In this document: one piece after another, positions 36,701 through 49,100 of the stretch
How positions within the stretch are numbered: the first letter of the stretch is position 1
How the letters are laid out: each line of letters begins with the position of its first letter
From: Tigriopus japonicus
Lineage: Eukaryota; Arthropoda; Copepoda; Harpacticoida; Harpacticidae
Reading direction: 5' to 3'
Assembly: GCA_010645155.1 (NCBI GenBank)
Contig: CM021320.1
Location: 791,680-855,679, forward strand
Length of the DNA stretch: 64,000 bases
The notes under the pieces: generated by a model
What the model saw: only the letters and a program-made list of their open reading frames with translations
The model's database searches: none
Told to the model about the DNA's origin: nothing
Position numbers and translations under genes: made by a program

Positions 36701-39700
36701 GGAAAATTATTTTGTGGATGAGGGAGGGAGCCTTGGACGAAGAAAGAGCCGAGAGATATGTATAAGAGACCAGGCCAGGTTGGTGGACTGGTTGTTGGTT
36801 GGACCCTTAAAGAGACGGAAGACGACGATTGGACCAGAGACGTGAATCGATCGATGATGAAAAGACGTTGGCTGCTGCTTGAAACCTCCAAACCATGGGC
36901 GAAGGCGTGGTCCGCTCATGGATTGAATACGAAAACAGTTTGGCTCAAAGTCCTCTAAACACGGCTCCAACCATTTGACTCCATCATATGTTGGGCTGGA
37001 TAAATGGACACGTATTTTTCTGTTCCGACATGGCTTTTTTTTCAATGGGAGTTTGAAGTCTTTGGAGCTATCACCCTGGGAAAAGTTGGCTAATGGCGCC
37101 GACATTTCAAGTCAATCCCCCTTGTGCAAAGTAATTCCCTAAGGAAATAATTCAACCTTCTTTATCTCTCGGAGGTGGTTCACCAAACTCACTGCACAAA
37201 AGTCGTGCATTACTGTAACTCAAAGTTTCGGTCATTGGTTGGTAACCGTGGAGTCGAAACTGAGTTTGGAAACAACATTGCGGTCATTTTGGTCTCATTA
37301 GTCTTCTTTGGCCAAGGAAAAGGCATTTGACTACACGCATGTTGGATGTCATATGGAGCGAAATTTTGTCAGTGTCTGCCGGGGTAATTTCAGTAATCCC
37401 TGTCTCTTTCTATCTATGTGTTCAATGGAAGTGCTCAAAGTGGAAAAACCTGCGTTTGCTTATCATCGACATTAAGCCGGATTACATTTGTTCCACAACC
37501 ATCCCAGTTTGGTTGAGATCCGGATTAGTGGGAAAGATCATCATCAAGCCTCGTCGAATTGTGGTAGTGTTAGTAGAGACCCAACTGAGGTGGGATCCAT
37601 CCAGTTCCTCCGGATCTGAGCCGGGAAAAATTCACTTTGAACCAAAGACAGAGACAGACAGATAGAGAGCGTGGGATTGGATGGATTTTTCGCACTTTCC
37701 ACTCGTGTCTTTGAATTCAATAAGTTGGTAACGAGGAATTGGGAAGCTCAGGATTGAAAATTCCCTCTGATAGGAAATTGGAATTGAAACGAGCCCTATG
37801 CAAAGTATGGGTGCGAACATTACCGTCTGATTCCTTTGCAGTAATGCCTTTGCATGCATACGCACTAGATGCTTGCTTGCTTGCTTGCCTCCTTATTCAT
37901 GCTGTTCTGTGAAATTTCATTAATCAGTATCTATTTTAAAGGTGCTTGAAAGATTCCATTCCTCGACAATGAAGCCCTCCGAGAACCTGGCAGTGGATCA
38001 CTTTTGGGAGTCAGCGGGTGGGAGCGACCCTGTTGGGCTGGCGAAGTCCTCCCTCCTCCAAGCCTGACGATTCTATTACACAAAGGTGTGATCTCCTGCT
38101 GAGCCAACAACAGGGCCAAAAAGACCAGACCAGGGCATTAATAAAGAAGTCAGAACAACCTGCACAACTCAATCCCAGGGACCTTAGGCATGCATACAGA
38201 GCATCTTCTTCAGATCTTGGAGATACGCGAGTTTCTCCCGAATCTGGCCTCGCTCCAAGATTGATCAGAAGTAGTGCTCTGTCTACTGAAGAAATCCCAT
38301 GGCGATCGCGTTGATGAGTCAGCCAACGAATGGATCGGATAATCGATAATTCAATGTGTTGTTCCCTGTATTGATCGCGTTTGAGCAATTGGTTTATTAA
38401 TCTTAGGTTTTCAGGTTGACTAAGATTGGTCTTGGTTTGTAGTATACGTAGTAGTCATGCAATGTAAGGAGGCGGCTCAAGAGAACCCTGAGCTCACATG
38501 GAGCGGCTAACGAGATTCTCAGCTGGGGGGCATTTCAAGCCATAAACAAGAAATAGTGTTGAACCAATCAAGCACTCTCAAAATTAGGACTCGTAGATCC
38601 GGATACTTGGATTTGAACACGACTTACACCCATGAACTTGCTTGACGAGGTGATCAGTGGGAACGGGGCTGAAGGCACAAGATGCTTTTTGATAGTCATG
38701 GTGGAGCTGAAGATTCGCCAGATTTTTGAGAGTGAGTTAGTCCAATGAGGACGGCGAAGAACATAATCAATCGCTCTGTTTTGAAGTCTTGGAGAGCGAA
38801 ACTGAATTGAAATTGAATTAATGAATGTAGAAACACTTTAAAGGAGAAGAGCGAAATGCATTTCCAAGCAAAGGGACGACGGAATGAGGTTTTTTGAGAT
38901 GGAATTTGGAGAAAACCAATTCATATCTCAATTTGATTCAGAATCGGAGAGAAAGGAGGGTGCGCAAGACAAAATGTATAGTTTTGGGAGGCAAAGTTGG
39001 ACTGATTCGATATGTTTTATTGTCTATTACAATCCAAGTCTATTTACCTACATTGTGCTGTCTGGTATTGTTATGAATGGTTGTAAATGTGTTGGTGTAG
39101 TTGCTATTACTGCTGCTGCTGTTGATGATGTCGTCGTCTTAATGGGCCAATGTAATGTTATCTGCCCCTTCAACATCTTTCTTATCTTGATAAAATGGTA
39201 ACAAACGATGAATTAGAGCGACAGTGCTGTCACATAATGTCATATTATATGGCACATTGATACTATGGTCATTTAATTGGATGTGTTGTAAAGAATTGGA
39301 TGATCTGATAAGAGAAATGGATTACCAGGCCCAATTGTGGTTCCCTAAGAGGATTCCTTTTCAAACATCATCATCCTCTTGAGAAAGGTGAAGAAGAAGT
39401 CAAGTGGAGCAAGAACTGGTAATAATGTCTTTTTGGAACTCCTTTGAATTGTCGCTCAGGAATGGAGAAATCAACCTTCGGTTTTCGAATCCCCATGAAA
39501 TTGAAATCGGTTTTTTTTCTAACCAACCAGATGGACTCCACAACGAATGAAAGGTGCCAATAAATCAAGTTTTGAGTGTGAAAACAATTTCATTTGACTC
39601 GGCAGCAATAGCCGACAGATACGTACTACCTACCTACAGTCCTACCCCGAGTACCTGTATCACTGTCCGTCGAGCAGCTTTCAATATCTAATGAAGCCAT

Positions 39701-40010
39701 CAGGATCATTTCGTCCGAAACAAATGATTTCCTGCCATCGACACTCAAAAAGCCCCCTCTGAGCGAGTTGCCTGGTCCTGTGTGAATCAACCGTGGTCGA
39801 CGTCTTTATTGGTTGGGAAGGGGAGAACCGGGCAACCATGATAAGAAGGAGACGGCAACCATTTTCATTTGCCTGGCCACTAAGCTCAGCTCGATCGACA
39901 CTCAGACCATCGAAGTGGCAGGCAAGTTGGCTCCTCGCTCAATGTCTCACTCTAGAGGTGTTATGATGACCAAGAATCATGAGAACACAACAGAAAAATG
40001 CCGAAACCAA
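33756..40010. other. Gene-poor DNA between the MITE and the PGRP gene
   Basis: About 6.3 kb without a recognisable gene. It holds a long GA tract near 34060 and a Gln/Pro-rich open frame at 36278-36469 that could be an orphan exon but has no ATG at its head and no convincing acceptor. No RNA gene or transposon coding sequence was found. Confidence 0.5.
34060..34110. repeat. Long GA dinucleotide tract
   Basis: About ten perfect GA dinucleotides followed by AAAG and GGAGAG units. It is a microsatellite and also a potential binding tract for GAGA-type factors in the interval between the two Unc-4 genes. Confidence 0.8.
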
Positions 40011-40016
40011 TTTATT
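40011..40016 (-). promoter_or_regulatory. Polyadenylation signal AATAAA of the PGRP gene
   Basis: TTTATT on the plus strand reads AATAAA on the minus strand, 55 bp beyond the PGRP stop codon; a normal distance for a short 3' UTR. Confidence 0.6.
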
Positions 40017-40070
40017 GATTCATCTTTAACTTTAAGCGTTGCCAGGGCTCTGGAAAGAGATAGATAGATT

Positions 40071-41190
40071 TTAGAACTGGGATCCAAGGAGATTCACATT
40101 GAAAAAAGTTCTTACATAGTTTCTCCATCGAGTCAAAGCACTGTAGAGGGTACTTCCAGGACAACTAGTATCTCGTACTTGTCGATGGCCTTTCATTTTA
40201 TAGTCAGAGGGGATTTTTCCCAGAGTCACCAAGCACTGAATAAAAGTAAATCAATCATCGGCTTTTAGTCCAAACTTCCAGAATACTTACATCGACCAAT
40301 CTATTGTAAGCTTCGATGGCTCTGGAAGAAGGTGAAGTTGAGGTGAAGTCTCCAATGAAAGCGATTCCATAAGATATACCATTGAATCGTGGTCCAGCGT
40401 GAGCGCCTTTCCGGTTAAATCCCCGTCCCTCAAAAATGGATCCCTCACTTCCAATCAAGAAACTGTAGCTCCCGAAATGTTTTCAGTTATTGGCTGTCCT
40501 TTCAGTTTCTTTGCAATTGCACTTACTTGTATCCAATGTCACTCCACCCATTAGTATATCTATTGGGAAATGGAATTGATGTACGAATTATCAACACTTT
40601 GAAGTGTCCTTGTACCTACATGTGATAGTTCTGAAACCCTCGAACTTTTCTGGCACAATCGGATTGAGAGTAACATCCTCCACCAGTAGTATGATGCACA
40701 ATAACATAGGGGGCCTGAACGAAAAAGTCAATGAATAAAAACCCTGTTCACTAAATAAAAAGTAAATCTACTTACATTATTAGACATGTAGCTTGTACTT
40801 CGACTTATCGCTCCCCAAGCAGCTCTTGGGACAATATTAGGGCAAGCTAAAATCCAAGGTTAAAAAACACTTTAAAAAGGTTGCTGGCACACTTTTAAAT
40901 CGCACTTACTTAATCTGCTGAGTTTACAACACCTGATATTCCTCGCTTGAGTTGGACACAAGTTTGATATGTAAGCTCCACCGGAGCAAGGCCTACTATC
41001 CAATTGGCAAAATCCACCTTGTCCACGACACGGTTCCTCATTGTAGGCTAATTTATTTGGTTTGGTGTTTGAGATTCAATGAAAATACGAAGTTATCTCC
41101 TCAAGGTGATATTTTACTTTCGTTACTTTGCTTACCGTGGATGAGAACAGATGTTAAAACGAGATTCACGATCAGGACAATCAACTTCAT
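40071..41190 (-). CDS. PGRP: Secreted peptidoglycan recognition protein (amidase type) with N-terminal Cys module
   Basis: Innate-immunity protein that binds, and here probably cleaves, bacterial peptidoglycan (N-acetylmuramoyl-L-alanine amidase). Seven small exons, all GT..AG and in frame, encode 242 aa: 41190-41136, 41047-40910, 40846-40776, 40714-40620, 40559-40527, 40462-40291 and 40235-40071. A hydrophobic signal peptide occupies residues 1 to about 18. Residues 25-59 form a six-cysteine module, C-x6-C-x6-C-x9-C-x8-CC. The PGRP domain follows: CPNIVPRAAWG (66-76), VIVHHTT (92-98), a C102/C108 pair, WSDIGYNFLIGSEG (125-138), EGRGF, GAH (150-152), IAFIGDF (164-170) and GHRQVRDTSCPG (204-215). 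The zinc and catalytic positions (His of HHT, Y130, H205, C213, with T211) are all present, so it should be enzymatic, not only a receptor. It is the only recognisable gene between the two Unc-4 paralogues. The C-terminal 14 residues after RWRNY are unusual; splicing at a GTAAGA there is an alternative. Confidence 0.93.
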
Positions 41191-41236
41191 GTTGCAGTCA
41201 GATGTCAAATACAAGCAAAATAGAAATCTAATGTGC

Positions 41237-41242
41237 TATATA
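41237..41242 (-). promoter_or_regulatory. Possible TATA box of the PGRP gene
   Basis: TATATA (in GTATATAG on the minus strand) lies about 47 bp upstream of the PGRP start codon. That would place transcription start about 20 bp before the ATG. No clear NF-kappaB site was recognised close by. Confidence 0.45.
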
Positions 41243-44200
41243 CAGAAGAGGCCCCGGATCTTTTAAAGAACATTTGTGCGGAATTCTTAGACTTTTGAAT
41301 GTAGTGCATTGGCTCAAAGGCTACGGAACCCTGAATGGACAAAAAGAAACTGGAGTCGCAGTTGTTTTTCGAAGCTTTGTTTAGTGTTTGTCCTGATCCC
41401 AAGAGCTTTCCTTATCTTAATCCCATCAAAAGCCTCTCATGGACCACATAAAGGTTCTCATAGTTCTAGAATTTCACAAGCTCCATTGCCTTGGACGTTG
41501 AAGATTGCTTCCATTGGTTAGAACGTGATGTTCCCAGAGTGGATCTTGCAAATATTTGCTCGACCTCTATTTTCCATCAAGCTTTCGGGAACCGCGGATG
41601 AGGTCCAAAAGTCTTCTTCTGTTGACTCTTTGATCTCAGATTCCCCTCATCAGCACCAATACCAAGCTCTAATGGTTCAATGGACTAAGAGATCTCAAAC
41701 ACTCCACAAGGAATAACTTTGACAGGCAAGGTGTTCCAGCGAAAGATGGAACATTTCGGAATTCAGATGAGAACATGAAAGTGCATTGATTTATCACAAC
41801 ACGCGCTGTTGGAATATCCGTTTGGCTGAGTCGAATTTGATTCTTCAGTGTTCAGTGGTTATCAGAGAACCATAATCAAAAAGAGACATGTGGCTCGCTG
41901 ATGTGTGAGCAACGAGCATATTGATATCTCGATTCTGAATCTTCAGCCTTGGGCTTACGGTACCATTTCCAATGAACAGACGACGACAACGACGACGCCC
42001 ATCTGATAATGGGAACCAAATTTATCTCCCTTAATGTGATGACAAGGACGATAATCAAAATGAACCTCATTTGAAAATGGTTCATTACGAGGACAAGTTT
42101 TTGTCAATTCCCTGCCAATTCATTCGACTTTTTGAAAGGGACAGCAAACTTGGTATTGAAGGGGGTTGAAAGGCTTTTAAGTGTGAATTAAGCGAGTGAG
42201 CAAGCAAACAGAGGGGAGGAGAAGGATATCCTCTCAGTTGGAGGGGTTTTGCTTAAGGATGTAATGATACATTTGCAAACGACCGATGACAATGATTTCA
42301 CGCCAAGTGATGACTTTCAATGAGAGGGTCCGTTGCAACTTCCACTCAAACGGAAGGGTCCCTTCAAAAAAGGAAGGTGAGTCAAGTCAAAGCCTTACCG
42401 AGAATGGAGAGCGAGCTTGGCGTCGTTGGGGATGATGATGATCATGTTAATTTGCTCAGGACAACGGAACAAAAGTGGGAAGCCGAAAGTGAGAGTTGGC
42501 AAACCCTCCATAGAATGTATCTTTTTTCTCTTTTCGTTGCAGCTTGGTAGAGACTGTAATCTTGAATTTGCATGATTTTGCCACCTTTTTCTGTGGAAAG
42601 AACAGGAGTCTGGAATGAAAACCTTCTTGGTTTAATAATAGGAGTCTATCTCCCCAAAAAGAGCAATGCACAGTCTTCCCTCGTTAGCCATAAGGTTTCC
42701 AGATGAGTACAATCAATATTTGGCACTTGAACAAAGCCAAAGAGGTGTTATCGCCTGGTGGATTCCCCCTCTCAAAATGGTCCCAAGAGAAGTCCCCTGG
42801 GAGACCACAGATGAGTGGATGTAGAATTTCCAAAGAGAAGCAAGATGCCCTCGAGATTTGTTGTCATTTGTCAGGGTGGAGATTTCGAACTTTCCCAGGT
42901 TCAGCTCAAAGTGCCATTTTATGGCATGGCGAGGAGCACTAGGCTCCTAACGTCAATCTGGTCTTCACACATCCGTGGTCTCAGACCAGAAGAAATGCTC
43001 CGCCAGAATTAATATAATGACTTGGGTCCATCCTTTATTGGCAAATGAAAGTAATCCCTGAAGAGATCCGAGATGGAGATTCCGCGATTTAGCCATAAAA
43101 GGGCGCCAAGACTCGTATGCCCATGATATTCATTTAAACAAATGAAACCAAACGAATACGATGACAGGGGTGAGGCTGCAAGGATTGGAAATGTCATTCA
43201 AACACGCTAATCCATCCAAGATACACTGGCATATAAGTATAAACGAACAAGTGTCAAAATGGCAACACTGATGTTTGTTGTCAAAACGCAGATCCTTCGA
43301 CGATATTGTCCATCTGCTTGATTTAACCGATTGGATGAGGCATTTTCCTCGAATCCATGTTGAATGTTAATAGCTCTCAAATTGGACCATGAAATTTGTT
43401 GGAAATGCTCTCCTCATTGTGCATTAGATAACAAGCTTCAATGGGTTATGAAATCGGAAACCCGTTGTGGGAGCACACTCAACATATGGCACACTCCGCA
43501 CACATTCATTGGTATCCTGATTTGTGCCATTTGCTTGTTCAGACCCAACATATTGGCGATTTGGTGGTCATGTTCAATGTGGCTGAATGAAAACTACAAA
43601 CCCTCTCTTTCAATGATGCCATAAATCACAGGTACAGAGGAAAAAAGCATGACAATCGTTCAGTTCCATGCATGGTCCAACATACACATGTATAGGTATA
43701 TTTCCAATTTGAATCTCTTTCTCAAGTGTCGGAGCCCTTGTGCGATGCAGGAATTGATTTGTTACTTTCGCCCCAAGAAAGTGAGTTGTCGAATGGCCCA
43801 TTTTTCTTGCTCATGACCAAGAATTGAAATTCCGCCGCCGCAATTGAAAGATTTATGTTCACCCAAATTAGCTCTCCATAGATAGACGAGACCGAAGAGT
43901 GCGAGAGAGAAAAAGAAGAAGGAATACGAATAAGAAGAAGAGGAGGAGGAGAAGGTGAACAAGATGTTGTTGGCCGTTTGGATCCTCCTCCTCTTCCCTC
44001 TCTCTCCATATTGGTCCTTCTGTGTCCCTTGAAAAGGTGTCGGACGTAAGTGCTACAACCCAATTTAGAAATGGAAGCCTCTCGTTGCCCAGTTCTTCTA
44101 CCATTTGATGGCTGTTGGACTCTGAGAGAGCCTCCAAAAGAGGTCAGAAGCCTGAGTGAGGTAAATCATCTTGAGACGCATTGTATTGGTTTTAATGAGA

Positions 44201-46120
44201 AAATTCCATCTTCTTTCACGGAAACCAAAAGCCAAGGAACGCCAAGAAGAATTAATAACGTCTCACCATTGAAACTTGATGACAAAGCATTGTTTGTAAA
44301 GAGAGAAATGACTCTCATATGACTTCAAAGCAGACCTCACCCACCATAGCAAGGCACCCGAACTCCCGAAACCCTTCACCGTCTTCATGTACTAGTATGT
44401 ACTCCCCTCTCATTATTATTATTATCGTTACTAGTAGCAATTCAACTACAACTACTACCTGATGATGGCAGGTACTATTGTACTACTATATGGACAGCTC
44501 CCCTCTTGTTCCCCCGCTATCTTTCATGCCAATTTAATGACTTGTTTTCAAGAAAACCCTTTTCATTATTTTTTCCTCTTTGGCTTGTCAAAACGCCAAG
44601 GCAGCCAATATCTCTTTATCGCCTACAAAAGGGTTTTGGATTTCTAGATTTCGTTATGGAGCGTGTTGTCACGACAATTTATGCTTCGAGTACTCGGCAA
44701 AGACCAATCGAACTATCTCCATTTCGATTATTACATCGAATTACCCTTTATTCCAGTTGGTAAGAAATCATTTAATAGTGGGTTTCCCTGTTTACGGATA
44801 GTTCTTTAACAAAACAATTGTTCGGAAACCTATTGAATACCACCCACTGGTCAACATGTCCGCGAGGAAACTAATGAAATATGTGTCCGTCAAGAGTTCT
44901 GTACAACATATTGAACCTGGTTGCACAATACCTCGTATTCTTAATACCATTGTTAAGTATTCCTTGCGCAGACACAATATTCCATCTTCAGCGATATGTT
45001 AAAAAGAAACTATTTGCAAGAGAAATTGCACTTCTTCATCCTCGTGGTGTTGACCATGGTCGCATGCCTTTGGTTGGCCAGGCCATGGTCAAAATGAATG
45101 AAATTACAGCCTTGAGAAAATGATGCCACAATTTGGACACGTGAGCTGTGATGAAGAGATTTCTTTTGAGCAGACCACCTTGGAACTTGAATCGCTCAGG
45201 GTTTCATTTTGAGGGTGAAGTAGGATTGAAACTCAGTTAGATGATATCGTTGGTCCTTTTTTCTGGAATGCATGAGCGGATGTGGTGGTCATTGTTGAAA
45301 ATAGTCAAGATCAAATCATTCCAAAGAAGTGGTTGGCCAACCCTTTAGCTTGATTCTCCGGCTACTGGGGGTTTCATGTCCATGACGGAAGTGTGACGAA
45401 TCGAAGTAATGAAAAGTACGAGGCTTCCTTTTCATCAGTAATTGTTAGATGGAGCCAACAGACAAGCCTTCCCCCCGAAAACAGCCCAAATTCAAGTAAC
45501 TAACTCATCATCTGAAGTGCGGTGTCTCTAGCACATAGTGGGCGTGACCACCTACCCAGTCTCTTGATATTGTCCAGGATTGTTAGGGCGCATGGATCTA
45601 GGACCGTAGCCCGAAAAGCAATGTTAGCCTAAAACACCTCAATTATTGGGTGAGCCTCGAGCTTCCAAATGATGTCCCAAAACCTCTTTGCGCACATGCA
45701 ACCAACCAAGCGAGCAAATCCACGGCCATGTCGACGAGGGATTTTCATTTACAAAATGTGAGCTTTTTTTTCTCTCTCGTCCTCATCAAGAATTGAATGA
45801 ATGAGGAGCCGAGAGAAGTCGTGTTCAACTCTTCACGATCCACGGACTCATCAGTGGCATGGAAGTTGAAGAACCACAAGAAGAAGACGTTTAAGGGGCC
45901 AAATTTTGACCAATTTCCCATTCGTTCGGGTCCGAACTGAATGGGTTAAGTGAACAAAAATGGGTTTCCTCTGTCCAATTCTGCTTGTGTTTTGAGGCAC
46001 AATCTTTGAGCATGGCGAATCAAGATGAGATTGTTTGAAATTCCCTGAAAATTCAGTTTCTGACAATTTATTGCCCATGGTGAATGAGCTTCAAGTGTGC
46101 GAGAGAGAGCAAAGCAAACA

Positions 46121-46139
46121 GGAAAGAAAGAAAGAAAGA
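46121..46139. repeat. (GAAA)n microsatellite
   Basis: Tandem GAAA units; simple repeat. Confidence 0.7.
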
Positions 46140-49100
46140 CAACGAGGGACTGTTTCTCCTATTAGTGAAATGTCGCATTAAAACGCCGTTTCTAACAGAT
46201 TTATCGCATTCACATTTGCAAATGGAAGAGTGATAAGAAACTCGAGTGACTCGAGTCATGGAACAAGCGAATCCAACGTGTTTGAACGAGAACGGGAACA
46301 AGCTCGAGGTTGGTCGTTTTGTCGACATGCGTCCTGGTCACATCTTGGAGTCGACGGAGATAGGTTCCACATGCTAAATCGAACGAATTAACATAGATCC
46401 ACAATAAAGCAAGATCTGGAGCACACCTAGAGGAACAAAAATGGGACTTGATATCTCTGTTGTTCCTGTTCCGAGTCTGCTAAATGGCTCTTGCCAAACT
46501 CGTTCCATCACTCCACCAGAAGGGCTCTCACGAAACGGGCTCATGCTCGATTTTCCCCAATGTTCTTTGACATATTCCATTGGATGGAGAAACAAATGGA
46601 TTCCAAAATCAATTCTGATCGTGGTCTTTTCCAATTCCAGTTTTTGCCACTGTTTATATCCGTCCCACCGGATCCCACTTCTATCAATGCCATGTTCCAT
46701 CAACAACAATTGTCCGTTGGAAAACGGTCCATGGACAACTTTTAACCTTGACGCACAAAAAAGCGATTTCTTATCTTGACGTTTCTTTAGTTTAAATGTT
46801 CTTCTAAGGCTAAAAGTATTTCAGAATTGCATTTCATAAAATCTGAATCATATGGAAGAAGATATGAAATAGTTTCCTTCCATCCAGATAAAGGGTTGTC
46901 CGATTCGTTTCGTCAGAATTGGGATTGGATTCGGAGAAGGGGCCTGAAAAACAATATTTGGAAGCGATTTCCCAGATTGTTTGCTGCAATGCGGCGAATG
47001 TCTTGAACGTCAATGACAACATAACAAGTTTCAATAATATTCAGTTGGCCGAGGTGAGAAAGAAGAAGCTCTGTCATTTTGATTGGTCGAAAAGAAAGCG
47101 CGAGGGGGGAAACTCAATCCATCAGAGATTGTTTTTCACTGCAAGAATTTCATCCAACATGCAACCGAAAACACAAACCTCAGGAATAAAGCCACGCCAG
47201 GCAATCAATGGAGCCTACTTGAATACTCAATTGAGTCTTGGATAAAGGACCAAGTCTGGGTGAAATACGTTCAAGTGTATTCTTGAAGAGTTTGCATGCC
47301 GTGCTCCAAGTTCTTTCACTTTACACAATAGCTTGACATTGTATTAATCATCCCAAGCGACTGCTCAAAAGACCTTTGTGGCCTAACAATTTCCAACGTT
47401 CCACGTGATAACCCTCTGAATGTGGTCCCTTCTCGGTAACTTCGGTGGTTGCCCATGTAAAACCCTTCGGACTATCCTGCATCATACGGACAATCAGGAC
47501 CTCAATATGCTTGCTCTTGGGGTCGAGTAAATGAATAATTGTTACTTGTTATTGGGCTCATCATTTTTTATCCAGCAGATGCCAACGAAACGTCGGCAAA
47601 AAATGGCTCCTGACAGCATCAAGTGGTGGATTCCCCGAGTCCCAAGAGAGCAAATTGAATTGCCATGAGGATAAAAAACACCCATCTTGTTCCTCCCCAC
47701 TTCAAATCAAGACCCTCACAACACTTGTATCGCGCACAATCAATTCCAAACGATTTTGGCACGAGCTCATTCTCAAATAGCTATTTCCGCAACGATGTTT
47801 TGGAAAACCAAAAAAATGAAACTACATCACAACAAATATTCTAGCATTCTTCCATACTGTGAAACTTATTTTGACTTCTCTACCTTCCTTCAACCAACAT
47901 AAACTAATATTTAAAGTATAAACTGTCATTAACTATAATTTTTGAACTAGTAAACTAACAATTTTGTTGTAGTCCACGAGATTCCTTCTTGAAATTAACT
48001 TAATAAAAATGAGGTATGGCTTATTTGGTTCAACTAGCAATCTGACTTCCATATAACCTCATTTGTCTTAAAAGTTCAGTTTTGAAGTGCAAAACACTTG
48101 AATCCTTAAACAGCTTTTGAATCCTCTAAAAAGAAAATTTGTGCGATCCCGGGAAAAACTGCTTTCGTGATGCTCATTATATTTGCGCACTCGCCTATGA
48201 ACAGATGCAAAACGAAACACGGAAAGCGAGAAAGAGCGGCTCGAGTTAAAGAAATCCACCTAACTGTCGTGGTCCTCTGAGGATTGTTGACATCATTTAG
48301 CGGCTCGCGCCTCATTGTTCATTTGCTCATTCTGCTCGAGCAAAGAGTCAACTCACTCGAGTAGGAACATGCATTGATCCCACTCATCCAATTGTTCGGA
48401 ATAACAACGGTACCAATGAGCATTATCCAGGGAAAACCAACCAGGGGAGGAAGACCAGTTACCATCTCTTTAAACCGGCATCTCCCTGCAGCAGATGCTC
48501 GATCGGGATTCGAAAGCTTCCAAAAGCCAATGGATATCTAGATATCTCTCCCTGTGTCGCACTCTTTGATGAGGACAGAATGACGAGGTGGTAGAATCTA
48601 GACAACCATGGCTTTTTGACTTGTCATCAATTAGTTATGTTCTTGAGTCGGCATTGTACGTAAAAAGGCGTGATTTGTGGTGTCGAGAGCAACATATGGA
48701 TTGTGGAGAATTGATAATTGGCAATTCATTGGCAATTTCAAAGAGAATGCGGTTTTGAAACCTCGGTCCAGATCGGTAGAGATTGATTCAAGTAAAAAAT
48801 AATAATACATCGAACAACCCGAAGTCGTTCAACCGAAGGCGTAGGAGCCATCAAGAGAGCCATGGAGTATTTCACTCGAGGCAAAGGGAATCTGAAACAC
48901 CACCATTGCTCACAGCCTCACTCACACACACAACATTGGCTTTATTGCAAAAACAGAGCTTTTTTCCATGCAATGGAAGCAGTCAAGTTCTTTACTATCA
49001 TGAGATGTCAATCTTTTTCTCTTCCACATTCTTCCCATTCACAGGGTGGCATAGAACCTCAAATATTGTTGATTCTGGTAGGGTGGGTTTTAGAACCATA

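Noticed and set aside
43722..44137. Leu/Phe-rich frames resembling membrane segments
   Set aside because: They arise from an AGAAGAAGG purine repeat read on the opposite strand.
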